Below, piece by piece: positions 47,003 through 56,346 of a DNA stretch of 64,000 nucleotides. The notes under the pieces were generated by a model that saw only the letters and a program-made list of their open reading frames with translations, made no database searches and had not been told where the DNA came from. This DNA is from Hydrogenophaga sp. PAMC20947 (GTDB lineage: Bacteria; Pseudomonadota; Gammaproteobacteria; Burkholderiales; Burkholderiaceae_C). The DNA is taken from assembly GCF_004795855.1 (NCBI RefSeq), contig NZ_CP039252.1:3968001-4032000 (forward strand). Reading direction: 5' to 3'. The number at the start of each line of letters is the position of its first letter. Position 1 is the stretch's first letter. Made by a program: the position numbers and the translations under genes.

Positions 47003-48018
47003 GCGAACTGTCTACACCGCCTGCGTTGCAACGGGTGCTGGTCACCGGGGCGGCCGGGTTCATTGGTTTTCACCTGTGTTTGCGTCTGCTCGACCTCGGC
47101 TATGCGGTCGATGGGCTGGACAACATGAACACCTACTACGAGCCCGGGCTCAAGCGGGCGCGCCTGGCGCAGCTGCGCAACCGGCCGGGTTTTGGGTGGC
47201 ATGAGATGGACATTGCCGACCGCGACGGCATGGCGCGGCTGTTCAAGCAGGGGCGGTACGACGGCGTGGTGCACCTGGCCGCCCAGGCCGGTGTGCGCTA
47301 TTCGGTGGAAAACCCGATGGCTTACCTGGACAGCAACCTGGCGGGCATGCTGACGGTGCTGGAGGGCTGCCGCCACAACGGCGTTCAGCACCTGGTGTAT
47401 GCCTCGTCGAGTTCGGTTTACGGCGCGGCCACGGAGATGCCGTTGCGCGAGTCGCAGAACACCGACCACCCGATTTCCCTGTACGCCGCCAGCAAAAAAG
47501 CCAATGAACTGATGGCGCACAGCTACAGCCACCTCTACCGATTCCCAGCCACAGGGCTGCGGTTTTTCACGGTGTACGGCCCCTGGGGCCGGCCGGATAT
47601 GGCCATCTTCAAGTTTGTGCGCGCGGTGATCGATGGCCAGCCCATTGATGTGTACAACCACGGCGACATGCTGCGTGATTTCACCTATGTGGACGATGTG
47701 GTGGAGGCCGTGGTGCGGGTGTTGGGCAAGCCGCCGGTGGTGGTGGCGGACCGCGTGCCGCACCAGGTGCTGAATGTGGGCAACAACGGCCCGGTGCCGT
47801 TGCTGGAATTCATTGAGTGCATCGAAGCGGCCACGGGTTTGCCAGCCGTGAAAAACCTGCTGCCCATGCAGCCGGGCGATGTGCCCAAGACCTGGGCCGA
47901 TACTTCGGCGCTGGAGCAGGGCTATGGCTTGCGGCCCCACACCGATTTGCGGGTGGGCGTGCAGCGCTTCGTCGACTGGTACCGCGATTACTACGGCTTG
48001 CCAGCGGCCAAAGCTTGA
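46999..48018 (+). CDS. UDP-glucuronate 4-epimerase-like SDR
   Basis: A 339-residue extended SDR. GAAGFIGFH (17-25), DNMNTYYEPGLKRARLAQL and HLAAQAGVRYSVENPMAYLDSN, then ASSSSVYG, YAASKKANELMAH and RFFTVYGPWGRPDMAIFKF, are the pattern of UDP-glucuronate 4-epimerases that make UDP-galacturonate, rather than GalE. It overlaps the ArnT-like gene by four bases (ATGA), so both are one operon. UDP-galacturonate would be a natural donor for the GT2 gene at 43815. Confidence 0.9.
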   Translation: MSELSTPPALQRVLVTGAAGFIGFHLCLRLLDLGYAVDGLDNMNTYYEPGLKRARLAQLRNRPGFGWHEMDIADRDGMARLFKQGRYDGVVHLAAQAGVRYSVENPMAYLDSNLAGMLTVLEGCRHNGVQHLVYASSSSVYGAATEMPLRESQNTDHPISLYAASKKANELMAHSYSHLYRFPATGLRFFTVYGPWGRPDMAIFKFVRAVIDGQPIDVYNHGDMLRDFTYVDDVVEAVVRVLGKPPVVVADRVPHQVLNVGNNGPVPLLEFIECIEAATGLPAVKNLLPMQPGDVPKTWADTSALEQGYGLRPHTDLRVGVQRFVDWYRDYYGLPAAKA

Positions 48019-48767
48019 CGCTTTGCAGCACCCCGCTGCAGCCAGGGCTGGCTGAGGCGCCAGCCGGCGATCGAGATGCCCGAGCAGATCAGCAGCGTCC
48101 ACAGCGTGTGGCTGGGGTGGTGGGCCCCGCGCAAGGTCTGGGTGGCACCTGTGACCATACCCGCGAACAGGATGAGCGCCAGCCAGCGCCAGCCGGTGCT
48201 GCGCTGCCGCCGGGTGCCCGAGGGGGCGTGCAGCCAGGGCAGGCACAGCGCGAAGAAGGCGAGGGCGCTGGAGGCGTGGCCACCCGGGAAGCAGCGGCCG
48301 CCGCCGCCGTCGCCCACACCGAGCAGCCAGTGCGAGACGTAGCGGGCGTTGCCGCCAAAGGCTTGCAGATCCCAGGGGCAGCTGGTGCGGCTGTTGATCT
48401 TGACGAGGTTCACGGCGAGCAGGGACAGCAGCACCAGGCCCACCAGCAACAGCCGCTCGCGGCGGGGCAGGCCGCTGTTCTTTGAGGGCCAGACGGCCCA
48501 GACCACCATCACCAGAAACAGCATCTGCGCCACCAGGCGCAACTGGTCGTGCAGCACGGTGGAGAGCAGCCACTGATCTCTCAGGGGAAAACCTTCGTGT
48601 GTGCCGATGGCTTGCATGACCACCATGTCGAGCCCGGCGAAGTCCCAGAACAGCGTGAACGCCAGCAGCGCCAGCCAGGCCAGCGACAATGGGCGTGAGC
48701 TGTGGTGCGACAGGTGCAAAGCGCCCACGGCCGATGAGGCAGGCGTTGCGAGGGAAGGTGTTGGCAT
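47991..48767 (-). CDS. PAP2 family membrane phosphatase
   Basis: A 258-residue protein with about six spans and a PAP2 core. Its first motif is a variant (KINSRTSCPWDL), followed by CFPGGHASSALAF (a PSGH-type motif with PGGH) and LRGAHHPSHTLWT with the catalytic His. Members remove phosphate from lipid A or polyprenyl pyrophosphates at the periplasmic side. It is convergent with the epimerase gene (28-bp overlap at the 3' ends) and divergent from the PmrA-like gene, with which it shares a promoter region holding a PmrA-type repeat. Confidence 0.85.
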   Translation of the reverse strand: MPTPSLATPASSAVGALHLSHHSSRPLSLAWLALLAFTLFWDFAGLDMVVMQAIGTHEGFPLRDQWLLSTVLHDQLRLVAQMLFLVMVVWAVWPSKNSGLPRRERLLLVGLVLLSLLAVNLVKINSRTSCPWDLQAFGGNARYVSHWLLGVGDGGGGRCFPGGHASSALAFFALCLPWLHAPSGTRRQRSTGWRWLALILFAGMVTGATQTLRGAHHPSHTLWTLLICSGISIAGWRLSQPWLQRGAAKRQALAAGKP

Positions 48768-48789
48768 GCCCGCAGGTTAGGCGCGGTAC

Positions 48790-48806
48790 TTTAAGGCAAC
48801 CTTAAC
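48790..48806 (+). promoter_or_regulatory. PmrA-like direct repeat operator
   Basis: TTTAAG, five bases (GCAAC), CTTAAC: two half-sites with 11-bp spacing as for PmrA/BasR boxes. A good -10 (GATAAT, 48816-48821) follows nine bases later, before the response regulator start at 48864. The region also contains the promoter of the divergent PAP2 gene. Confidence 0.6.
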
Positions 48807-48863
48807 CACCGTCGGGATAATGGATCTTTTGAACTGGGGGGGCTGGTCAGGCCCGTTGTCGCC

Positions 48864-49589
48864 ATGCGTGCACTTGTTGTGGAAGATGATCCGGGCATCG
48901 CCAGTGGGCTGAGCGACTCGCTGCGCCGCGCGGGCTATGCGGTGGATGTGTGTCCTACGCTGGACCAGGCCTGGGGCGCGTTGGTGGTGGAGCCTTTTGA
49001 TGTGATGCTGCTGGATCTGGGCTTGCCCGATGGCGACGGCCTGGACTTGCTGGCCCGCGTGCGCCGCGCGGCCACCCGCAGCGGTGCACTGCCGCACCAC
49101 GACATGCCGGTGCTGATCATGACGGCGCGCGATGGGGTGAGCGACCGCATTGACGGGCTCGACAGTGGCGCCGACGATTACATCGTCAAACCGTTTGATC
49201 CCAACGAGCTGCTGGCCCGTTTGCGCGCGATGTTGCGTCGGGCCGGGGGTCGCAGCAACCCGCTGATCGAGCATGGCGACTTGGTGATCGATCCCGCGGC
49301 CCACACGGTGGAGCGAGCGGGCGAGAGCGTGGTGCTGGGCGGGAAGGAGTTTTCCTTGCTGCTGGCTTTGCTGCAAGCCCGCCCCCAGGTGCTGTCGAAG
49401 TCGCGCCTGGAGTCTGCGCTGTACGGGTTTGGTGAATCGCTGGAGAGCAATGCGATCGAGGTGCATGTGCACCACCTGCGGCGCAAGCTGGGTGAAACGC
49501 TGATCAAGACGGTGCGGGGGGTCGGGTATTTCATCCCTCGTGAAGCGGGTATTGCTCCACCGCCGCCGGCTCGGGGCAAAGCGCCATGA
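48864..49589 (+). CDS. OmpR-family response regulator (PmrA/QseB-like)
   Basis: A 241-residue regulator. The receiver has Asp8-Asp9, phospho-acceptor Asp51 (VMLLDLGLPDGDG) and Lys109 (DDYIVKPF); a nine-residue insertion before PVLIMTARD is often seen in Comamonadaceae members. The C-terminal winged helix includes LSKSRLESALYGFG, IEVHVHHLRRKLG and TVRGVGYF. The kinase gene follows with ATGA overlap. PmrA-type repeats lie before this gene and before eptA, so it probably controls both. Confidence 0.92.
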   Translation: MRALVVEDDPGIASGLSDSLRRAGYAVDVCPTLDQAWGALVVEPFDVMLLDLGLPDGDGLDLLARVRRAATRSGALPHHDMPVLIMTARDGVSDRIDGLDSGADDYIVKPFDPNELLARLRAMLRRAGGRSNPLIEHGDLVIDPAAHTVERAGESVVLGGKEFSLLLALLQARPQVLSKSRLESALYGFGESLESNAIEVHVHHLRRKLGETLIKTVRGVGYFIPREAGIAPPPPARGKAP

Positions 49590-50962
49590 CGCGGAACAAG
49601 ACCCCAGCCGCTCACCAACCCACTTTGCAGCACTATCTGCTGCGTTGGGCCATGAGCGCCGTGTTGCTCATCTGGGTGACGCTGCTGGCCGTGGCCTGGA
49701 GCACCGGGTTGCGGGAATCGCGCAAGTTTTCGGACGGCCAGCTGGTTTCAGTGGCCCGCCTGTGGTTGCAGACCGTACCCGCCTCGCAGGTGGAGCTGGA
49801 CCCGGCCGTGCTGGACGCCATGCGGCACGAGTACCTGCAAGATGTGGCGGTGATGGACTGGCAGGACGGGCGGCTTGTCATCGACAGCCACCACATGGCC
49901 GATGGCCTCAAAACCAGCGATATCCCCGCGCACGGGTTTGCCACGGTGTTGCACCGATCGCCAGGGGGCGACAGCGAACGGCGGCTTTACACGGTGGCCA
50001 TCGGGCAAGACGGCCATGAGCGCCGCATCGCGGTTTTCATGGACATCCAAAAGCGCGGCGAGCTGGGCAAGGACATCGCCGAGCATGTCGCCGCGCCGGC
50101 CTTGCTGATCTTTCCGCTGGTGGCCTTGTTGCTGTGGTGGGCGATTCGCCGGGGCTTGCGCCCGCTGGACCAACTTTCCAGCGAGGTGGCGACGCTGGAC
50201 GCGTTTTCGGGCCAGCGCATGGACACAGCGCACCGCTTCCAAGAATTCAACAGCACGGTCGCGGCCATCAACACGCTGGTGGACAGCTTGCAGCGCCAGG
50301 CCGAGCGGGAGCGCGCTTTTGCGTCGGATGTGGCGCACGAATTGCGCACACCACTGGCGGCCATGACCTTGCAGGCCAGCGCGGCCCAGGTTGACCCCAC
50401 CCCAGAGCGGCTGGCGCAGCTGGAGCAGGAGTCGTTGCGGGCCGGGCGCATACTGGCCCAGTTGCTGGATCTGGCCCGTGCCCAGCGTGTGGGGGCTCAA
50501 AGCCGTGTGAGCCACCAGCCGTTGTCTGCTGTGAATGTGGGTGAAGTGGCCCTGCAACTGGTGGCCGATCATGCGCAAAAGGCCTATGAGACCCGCCACG
50601 AGTTGTCCCTTTCGCAGCCCGATACCCCGGTGGAGCTGCCGGTTCCTTCCCTGCTGCTGGAGCTGGCTCTGCGCAATTTGATCGACAACGCCTTGCAACA
50701 CACGCCGCCCGAGACGCAGGTCAACGTGGAGTTGTTGCAAAACGCTGGGGAAATCACCTTGTCGGTCTCGGACGACGGCCAGCGACCTGCGGCGCCCGGC
50801 GCGGCAGCGGATCGAGGGGGTCTGGGGCTGGGCTTGCGACTGGTCGAGCGCATTGCAGAGGAAATGGGTGCAACGCTGGTGCGTGACGAGGGCTTGGCGC
50901 CCATGACGACCCGCTTCACGCTGCGCTGGGCGGCGCAGGTGGCCAGCGGTTCCCCCGTGTAG
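49586..50962 (+). CDS. Sensor histidine kinase (PmrB/QseC-like)
   Basis: A 458-residue inner membrane kinase with two spans (about 14-35 and 170-190), a periplasmic domain of about 130 residues, HAMP-like linker, H-box DVAHELRTPLAAMT with His251, N-box LIDNALQHT and G-boxes (GGLGLGLRLVERIA). It pairs with the upstream response regulator by four-base overlap. The periplasmic part has no clear Glu-xx-Glu iron motif, so the signal is unknown. Confidence 0.92.
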   Translation: MTRNKTPAAHQPTLQHYLLRWAMSAVLLIWVTLLAVAWSTGLRESRKFSDGQLVSVARLWLQTVPASQVELDPAVLDAMRHEYLQDVAVMDWQDGRLVIDSHHMADGLKTSDIPAHGFATVLHRSPGGDSERRLYTVAIGQDGHERRIAVFMDIQKRGELGKDIAEHVAAPALLIFPLVALLLWWAIRRGLRPLDQLSSEVATLDAFSGQRMDTAHRFQEFNSTVAAINTLVDSLQRQAERERAFASDVAHELRTPLAAMTLQASAAQVDPTPERLAQLEQESLRAGRILAQLLDLARAQRVGAQSRVSHQPLSAVNVGEVALQLVADHAQKAYETRHELSLSQPDTPVELPVPSLLLELALRNLIDNALQHTPPETQVNVELLQNAGEITLSVSDDGQRPAAPGAAADRGGLGLGLRLVERIAEEMGATLVRDEGLAPMTTRFTLRWAAQVASGSPV

Positions 50963-51022
50963 TTCGGTTTCAGTGCGATTCGGGCCTGCGCATGCTGCGT
51001 TGCCGCGATGGGGCAGCGGTTT

Positions 51023-51039
51023 CTTAAGGCTGAGATAAC
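51023..51039 (+). promoter_or_regulatory. PmrA-like direct repeat before eptA
   Basis: CTTAAG, five bases (GCTGA), GATAAC: the same spacing and similar half-sites as at 48790-48806. A possible -10 TAAGCT (51050-51055) follows ten bases later. eptA starts at 51099. Confidence 0.5.
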
Positions 51040-51098
51040 CTGGCCCGCCTAAGCTGGCAGAGCCGGTGTGTGCTGGCGATTCCTTGTTTTGTTTTGCC

Positions 51099-52814
51099 AT
51101 GCTCGCCTCTGACCATTCCTCCTTTCCCGCTGCCACGCCTTCCCGTCCTGCTCCTCGAGCCTGGGTGGCGGTGTGGGTACTGTCGCTCTGGCTGGCCAGC
51201 GCAGGCAATCTGCCGCTGTGGCAAAAACTGTTGGAGCTGGACCAGTCGCAGGGGCAGCGCTGGACCCTGGTGGGGCCCCTCGGGCTGATGGTGCTGGGCG
51301 GCACAGCTGCTTTGCTGTCCCTGCTTCGGTGGCCCCGCGTGTACCGCCCGTTGGCCACCGTCCTGGTGATCGTGACCGCCTTCAACAGCTACTTCATGTG
51401 GCAATACAAGGCGGTGATCGATTCCACCATGCTGGCCAATGTGATGCACACCGATGCCAACGAGGTGCGCGATCTGATGTCGTGGCGGCTGGTGGTCAGT
51501 GTGCTGCTGATCGCCGGCCCTGCGTTGTGGTGGATTTGGCGCAAGCCCATGGGCCAGCGCTCGGCATGGCAATACCTGTCGCGCAACGCCTTGGGCGCCG
51601 TCGTCGGTCTGGCGCTGGTGGTCGGGGCAGCGCTGGCGGGTTACCAGGGCCTCTCGTCGCTGATGCGCAACCAGAAGGATGTGCGCTTCATGATCAACCC
51701 GCTCAACAGCGTGTATGCCTCGAGCGTGCTGGTGGTGCAACAGGTGCCTCGCCAGGTGCTCGCGCTGCAAAAGATGGGCGAAGACGCCCAATTGGGCGCG
51801 AGTTATGCCTCGCAAACGCGTGGCCCTTTGTTGGTATTGGTGGTAGGGGAGACCGCCCGGGCCCAAAACTGGCAACTCAATGGCTACCCGCGTCCCACCA
51901 CCCCCAAGCTTGCTCAGTGGCAAGCGCAGGGCGATCTGGTGAATTTCAGCCATGCGAGTTCCTGCGGCACGAACACCCAGGTTTCGGTGCCCTGCATGTT
52001 CTCGCCGCTCACCCGGGATGAGGGTGGCAACAAGCCGCCTCACGAAGAAAACCTGCTCGATGTGTTGCAACGCGCGGGCCTGGCTGTCTTGTGGCTCGAC
52101 AACCAGTCGGGTTGCAAAGGCATTTGTGACCGCGTGCCCAGTGTGGACACGCGCACGCTGCAACTGCCCGGTCTGTGTGGCGATGGCGAATGCGCCGACA
52201 CCGCCATGCTCGATGGGCTGGATGCGCGCATCGAAGCGCTTGACCCCGTGCGCCGTGCCAAAGGCGTGGTGCTGGTGATGCACCAGATGGGCAGCCATGG
52301 CCCAGCCTATTTCAAGCGCCGCCCGGCTGACTTGCGGCCCTTTCAGCCTGAGTGCACCAGTGCCACGTTCTCGGATTGCCAGCCCGATCAACTGGTCAAT
52401 GCCTACGACAACACCATCGCCCAGACCGATGATTTTCTCGACAAAACGCTGCAATGGCTGCAGTTGCGGGCGGACCGTGGATCGAACGACACCGGTCTGA
52501 TTTACATGTCTGACCACGGCGAATCACTGGGTGAAAAAGGCATTTACCTGCATGGTTTGCCCTATGCCTTTGCGCCTGAACAACAAACCCGTGTGCCCAT
52601 GGTGAGCTGGCTCTCGCCGGGCTTGCAGAAGCGCCTGGGTGTATCCACCGAGTGCCTGCGCAAAGGCTCGGCAGAACCCGTCTCCCACGACAACCTCTTT
52701 CATACCGTGCTGGGCCTGATGGATGTGACGACCCAAGCCTATGCGCCGGCGCTCGATGCTTTCGCACCGTGTGGCAACGAGGCGGCGCCCGTCAAGCCGT
52801 CGCCGGCAGGCTGA
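51099..52814 (+). CDS. eptA: Phosphoethanolamine-lipid A transferase
   Basis: A 571-residue enzyme that adds phosphoethanolamine to lipid A phosphates, reducing binding of cationic peptides. Five N-terminal spans (to about residue 190) are followed by the periplasmic sulfatase-fold domain: VVGETARAQNWQLNGYPR, SSCGTNTQVSVPCMFS with nucleophile Thr293, and MSDHGESLGEKGIYLHG with the metal site. ATG 51099 is preferred to a GTG at 51066. It lies downstream of the PmrAB-like pair with a PmrA-like site between. Family members give polymyxin tolerance. Confidence 0.94.
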   Translation: MLASDHSSFPAATPSRPAPRAWVAVWVLSLWLASAGNLPLWQKLLELDQSQGQRWTLVGPLGLMVLGGTAALLSLLRWPRVYRPLATVLVIVTAFNSYFMWQYKAVIDSTMLANVMHTDANEVRDLMSWRLVVSVLLIAGPALWWIWRKPMGQRSAWQYLSRNALGAVVGLALVVGAALAGYQGLSSLMRNQKDVRFMINPLNSVYASSVLVVQQVPRQVLALQKMGEDAQLGASYASQTRGPLLVLVVGETARAQNWQLNGYPRPTTPKLAQWQAQGDLVNFSHASSCGTNTQVSVPCMFSPLTRDEGGNKPPHEENLLDVLQRAGLAVLWLDNQSGCKGICDRVPSVDTRTLQLPGLCGDGECADTAMLDGLDARIEALDPVRRAKGVVLVMHQMGSHGPAYFKRRPADLRPFQPECTSATFSDCQPDQLVNAYDNTIAQTDDFLDKTLQWLQLRADRGSNDTGLIYMSDHGESLGEKGIYLHGLPYAFAPEQQTRVPMVSWLSPGLQKRLGVSTECLRKGSAEPVSHDNLFHTVLGLMDVTTQAYAPALDAFAPCGNEAAPVKPSPAG

Positions 52815-54212
52815 GGCGCACCAGCAAACCCCCCATGGGGCTGGCCTCGAGGCTGAGCGTGCCGCCGTACAGCTGCACCAGGTCGGCGACGATGGCCAGC
52901 CCCAGCCCGCTGCCGGGCGTGCGCTCATCCAGGCGCTCGCCGCGCGCCAAAGCGGTCTCGCGCTGGGCTTGTGCAATACCGGGACCATCGTCTTCGATCA
53001 CGAGGACGAGTTGGCCGTTGCTTCGGGTGGCGCTGACATGCACCGCCGAGCGGGCCCACTTGCAGGCGTTGTCGAGCAGGTTGCCGAGCATTTCCTGCAA
53101 GTCTTGTGCTTCGCCCCCAAAGGCCCATGCTTCGGGAATGGGCGTCGCTTGCAGTGCCAGTTCGCGCTCGGCATTGACCCGCTGCATCACGCGCAACAAG
53201 CCCTTCACCACGGGCGCCAAGGGTGTGCGCAGGCCGGGCAAGCGTTGGGCGGCGGCCATGCGTGAACGCGCAAGGTGCCAGTCGATGTGGCGGCGCGCAA
53301 GGGTTACCTGTTCCTGAACGAGCTGGGGCAACTCGTCGGCTTTTGCGTTGGAGTGCGACGCTTGCTCGGCCGCCTGGATCAGCACGGCCAGGGGTGTCTT
53401 TAACGCATGCGCCAAGTTGCCCGCGTGTGAGCGCGCGCGCTGCACCACGTCCGCATTGCGATCGAGCACGCCGTTGAAGTCGTCGATCAGCGGTTGCACC
53501 TCCACCGGAAATCGCCCTTGCAATCGGGCCTCTCGGCCTTCGCGTACGTCGCTCAAAGCGCCTTGTAAAGCGCGCAGAGGCGCCAGACCGACCGCCACCT
53601 GCGCCCATGCAGCCACTGCCAGCATGACACCCAGCGCGAGCAAAGCCAGGGCGAGCAGGCGGTTGAACCGCGTCGCTGCGGCCATGGTTTGCTCCAAATC
53701 GCCTGCGACGATCAGACGCCAACCCACGCCCGGGCTTTCGTCGCTTCGCACCGTGCGCTCCACCATCAAGACTTCAGCGCCTTTGGGGCCAACACCGTGG
53801 TGCACATGCAGCGATCCGGTGTTCAACGTGTCGGCTTGCAAAGTGAGCTGCGTGTCCCACAGTGAGCGCGAGCGCAGCACGCCGCTGCGCGATTGACCGC
53901 TGGCGCTCATGCGGTCAATTTGCCAATAGAGGCCGGAATAGGGCGTTTGCCAGCGGGGATCCGACAGGGCTTGGGTGTCGATCAGCGGTTGGCCCTGGGC
54001 ATCGAACTCGAGCCGCGCCGTGAGTTGATCGAGTTGCAGTGTCAGCGAGGCTTCGAATTGCCGCGTGACATGGTCGCGAAACAAGCCTGAGAGAAACACG
54101 CCGGCCAGCGCCAGCGCCAGCACCAGCGCGGCGACTGTGGCGGCCAGCAGGCGGTGGCGCAATGAGGCGGCCCAGCGCCATTCATGCCTTGCCTTCGCGG
54201 CCGCCTGCGGGT

Positions 54213-54216
<4 letters not shown>
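52792..54216 (-). CDS. Sensor histidine kinase with PhoQ-type H-box
   Basis: A 474-residue membrane kinase: two spans (about 23-44 and 186-208) bound a periplasmic sensor of about 140 residues. The H-box is LAHALKTPLAVL with His270, the form seen in PhoQ rather than the usual HELRTPL. N- and G-boxes (LDNACKWA; EDDGPGIA; GSGLGLAIVADLV) are intact. It overlaps the response regulator by four bases and the 3' end of eptA by 23 bp on the other strand. The ligand is unknown. Confidence 0.9.
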
Positions 54217-54875
<659 letters not shown>

Positions 54876-54878
54876 GGG

Positions 54879-55223
54879 TCAGTGTCTGGATGCGGCGCGC
54901 ACCCGCTTGCTCAACACGTCACCGGTGCGGGCGTCGACCTTGATTTTCACCAATTGGCCATCGCTTTGAAGCAACTTGATTTCATAGAGCCACTGCCCGT
55001 CGTCGTGCTCCAGCTCCACTTCGAGGACCTGGCCGGGGTGCTCGCGCGCCACCTGTTGCAGCAGACGGTCGAGCGGCATGACCTGCCCCGCGACAACGGC
55101 CGCTTGCGCGCGTTCGTGATCGTCTCGCTCTTTGGCTTGCGCCTGGGGGGCGCCGGCCAACAGCACGAACGCCAGCAGGACGCCTAGGGTCCATCGCGGT
55201 GAAAGGGAGTGGGCAGCATTCAT
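54879..55223 (-). CDS. Secreted PepSY-domain protein
   Basis: A 114-residue exported protein (signal about 10-30, ending AQA). The mature part is one PepSY domain: LDRLLQQVAREHPGQVLEVELEHDDGQWLYEIKLL then KIKVDARTGDVL. PepSY proteins of this kind often sit next to two-component systems and may modulate the sensor in the periplasm. I chose ATG 55223; longer frames have no signal peptide. It is the first gene of the PhoPQ-like operon. Confidence 0.88.
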   Translation of the reverse strand: MNAAHSLSPRWTLGVLLAFVLLAGAPQAQAKERDDHERAQAAVVAGQVMPLDRLLQQVAREHPGQVLEVELEHDDGQWLYEIKLLQSDGQLVKIKVDARTGDVLSKRVRAASRH

Positions 55224-55229
55224 AGCGCC

Positions 55230-55265
55230 ATTGTCCTGCAGGATTTCTGAACGCCAGATGAACGC
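55230..55265 (-). promoter_or_regulatory. PhoP-like direct repeat and promoter
   Basis: On the minus strand GCGTTCA, four bases, GCGTTCA (55265-55248) gives two CGTTCA half-sites 11 bp apart, then 12 bases to a -10 GACAAT (55235-55230) and the PepSY start at 55223. Repeat spacing and the 12-base gap match known PhoP-activated promoters, where the box takes the place of the -35. Confidence 0.55.
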
Positions 55266-55267
55266 GG

Positions 55268-55302
55268 GCTTCAGCATGGATTCAAGCGCAGGGGCCAAAA
55301 AT
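55268..55302 (+). promoter_or_regulatory. Second, weaker PhoP-like repeat toward the cytochrome operon
   Basis: GCTTCA, five bases, GATTCA (55268-55284), then 12 bases to AAAAAT (55297-55302) as a possible -10. It faces the SHP-like gene at 55348. Half-sites are less alike than in the divergent copy. Confidence 0.35.
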
Positions 55303-55347
55303 GGCTTCGTCCCTGCCCGTTTATTCCTGTTTTGAAGGCCGCACATC

Positions 55348-55767
55348 ATGAAATTTTCTCCAAGAGTCCTGGTGCCAACAGGCTTGCTGTTTGGGCTGTT
55401 GTTCATGGCATTTTCCCCCGCTGTGTGGGCCGGTGACACCACACCCGGTGCACAGCTCCAACGCTGGAGCGCCGAAGCAGGCAAGCCCGGCAACGCAAAC
55501 CAGGGGCAGGTGTTTTTCAACAGCAAACACGGCGCCGAATGGTCGTGCGCGTCTTGCCACGGCACACCGCCCACGCTTCAGGGGCAACACGCCAACACGG
55601 GCAAGTCCATTGCGCCCTTGGCGCCGGCCTTCAACCCCAAGGGATTCACAGACACCGCCAAGGTCGACAAATGGTTTCGCCGCAATTGCAAAGACGTGTT
55701 GAGCCGCGAATGCACTGCGGTGGAGAAAGCCGATGTGTTGGCCTACCTCACCGGGCTCAGGCCCTGA
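55348..55767 (+). CDS. SHP-like monoheme cytochrome c (DUF1924)
   Basis: A 139-residue periplasmic protein with signal peptide (about 1-28, ending VWA). One heme site CASCH (about 69-73) and the family tail KWFRRNCKDVLSRECT...EKADVLAYL fit the sphaeroides heme protein group, where an Asn serves as a labile heme ligand and two Cys form a disulfide; the Asn in RRNC and the Cys pair here are candidates. Family members bind oxygen or NO and receive electrons from a diheme cytochrome, encoded next. Confidence 0.85.
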   Translation: MKFSPRVLVPTGLLFGLLFMAFSPAVWAGDTTPGAQLQRWSAEAGKPGNANQGQVFFNSKHGAEWSCASCHGTPPTLQGQHANTGKSIAPLAPAFNPKGFTDTAKVDKWFRRNCKDVLSRECTAVEKADVLAYLTGLRP

Positions 55768-55810
55768 ACCCCCGAATTTTTCGCCACAACCACATCCATT
55801 GGACTCTCAA

Positions 55811-56326
55811 ATGAACGCAATCAAAACGACGTTTCGCACCCTCTTGCTGGTGGCAACAGGATTGTCTGCCTTGAGCCTGGCCCACGCCGATGGCGGGCGC
55901 ATGATGCCGCGCCAGGTGTTGCCGGCCTATACCCAGGAATGCGCTGCCTGCCACACCGCCTATCCGCCCGGCATGCTGCCCGCCCCATCGTGGCAACGCA
56001 TCATGGGCGGGCTGGAGAAGCATTACGGGACCGATGCCTCGCTCGATCCGGCCACGGTGAAACAACTCTCCGCCTGGCTGCAGACCCATGCCGGCACCTA
56101 CAAGCGCGTGAGCGAAGCGCCGCCAGAAGACCGCATCACCCGGTCTGCCTGGTTTGCCCGCAAACACGACGACATTGCGCCACAGGTCTGGAAGCTGCCC
56201 AGCGTCAAAAGCGCGGCCAATTGCGCCGCTTGCCACACCGGTGCCGACAAAGGCAGTTTTGACGACGACAACCTGACCTATCCCGCAGGGCTCGACGCCC
56301 GCATGCGCCGGGCCTGGCGCGACTGA
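55811..56326 (+). CDS. Diheme cytochrome c (DHC-like)
   Basis: A 171-residue periplasmic protein (signal about 1-26, ending AHA). Two heme motifs CAACH, at about 42-46 and 138-142, with PSWQRIMGGLEKHYG between them and DDNLTYPAGLDARMRRAW at the end, as in DHC partners of SHP. It should pass electrons between the membrane cytochrome b and the SHP-like protein. ATG 55811 is chosen because it starts the signal peptide. Confidence 0.88.
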   Translation: MNAIKTTFRTLLLVATGLSALSLAHADGGRMMPRQVLPAYTQECAACHTAYPPGMLPAPSWQRIMGGLEKHYGTDASLDPATVKQLSAWLQTHAGTYKRVSEAPPEDRITRSAWFARKHDDIAPQVWKLPSVKSAANCAACHTGADKGSFDDDNLTYPAGLDARMRRAWRD

Positions 56327-56346
56327 TCGACACACGGAGTTCTGAC

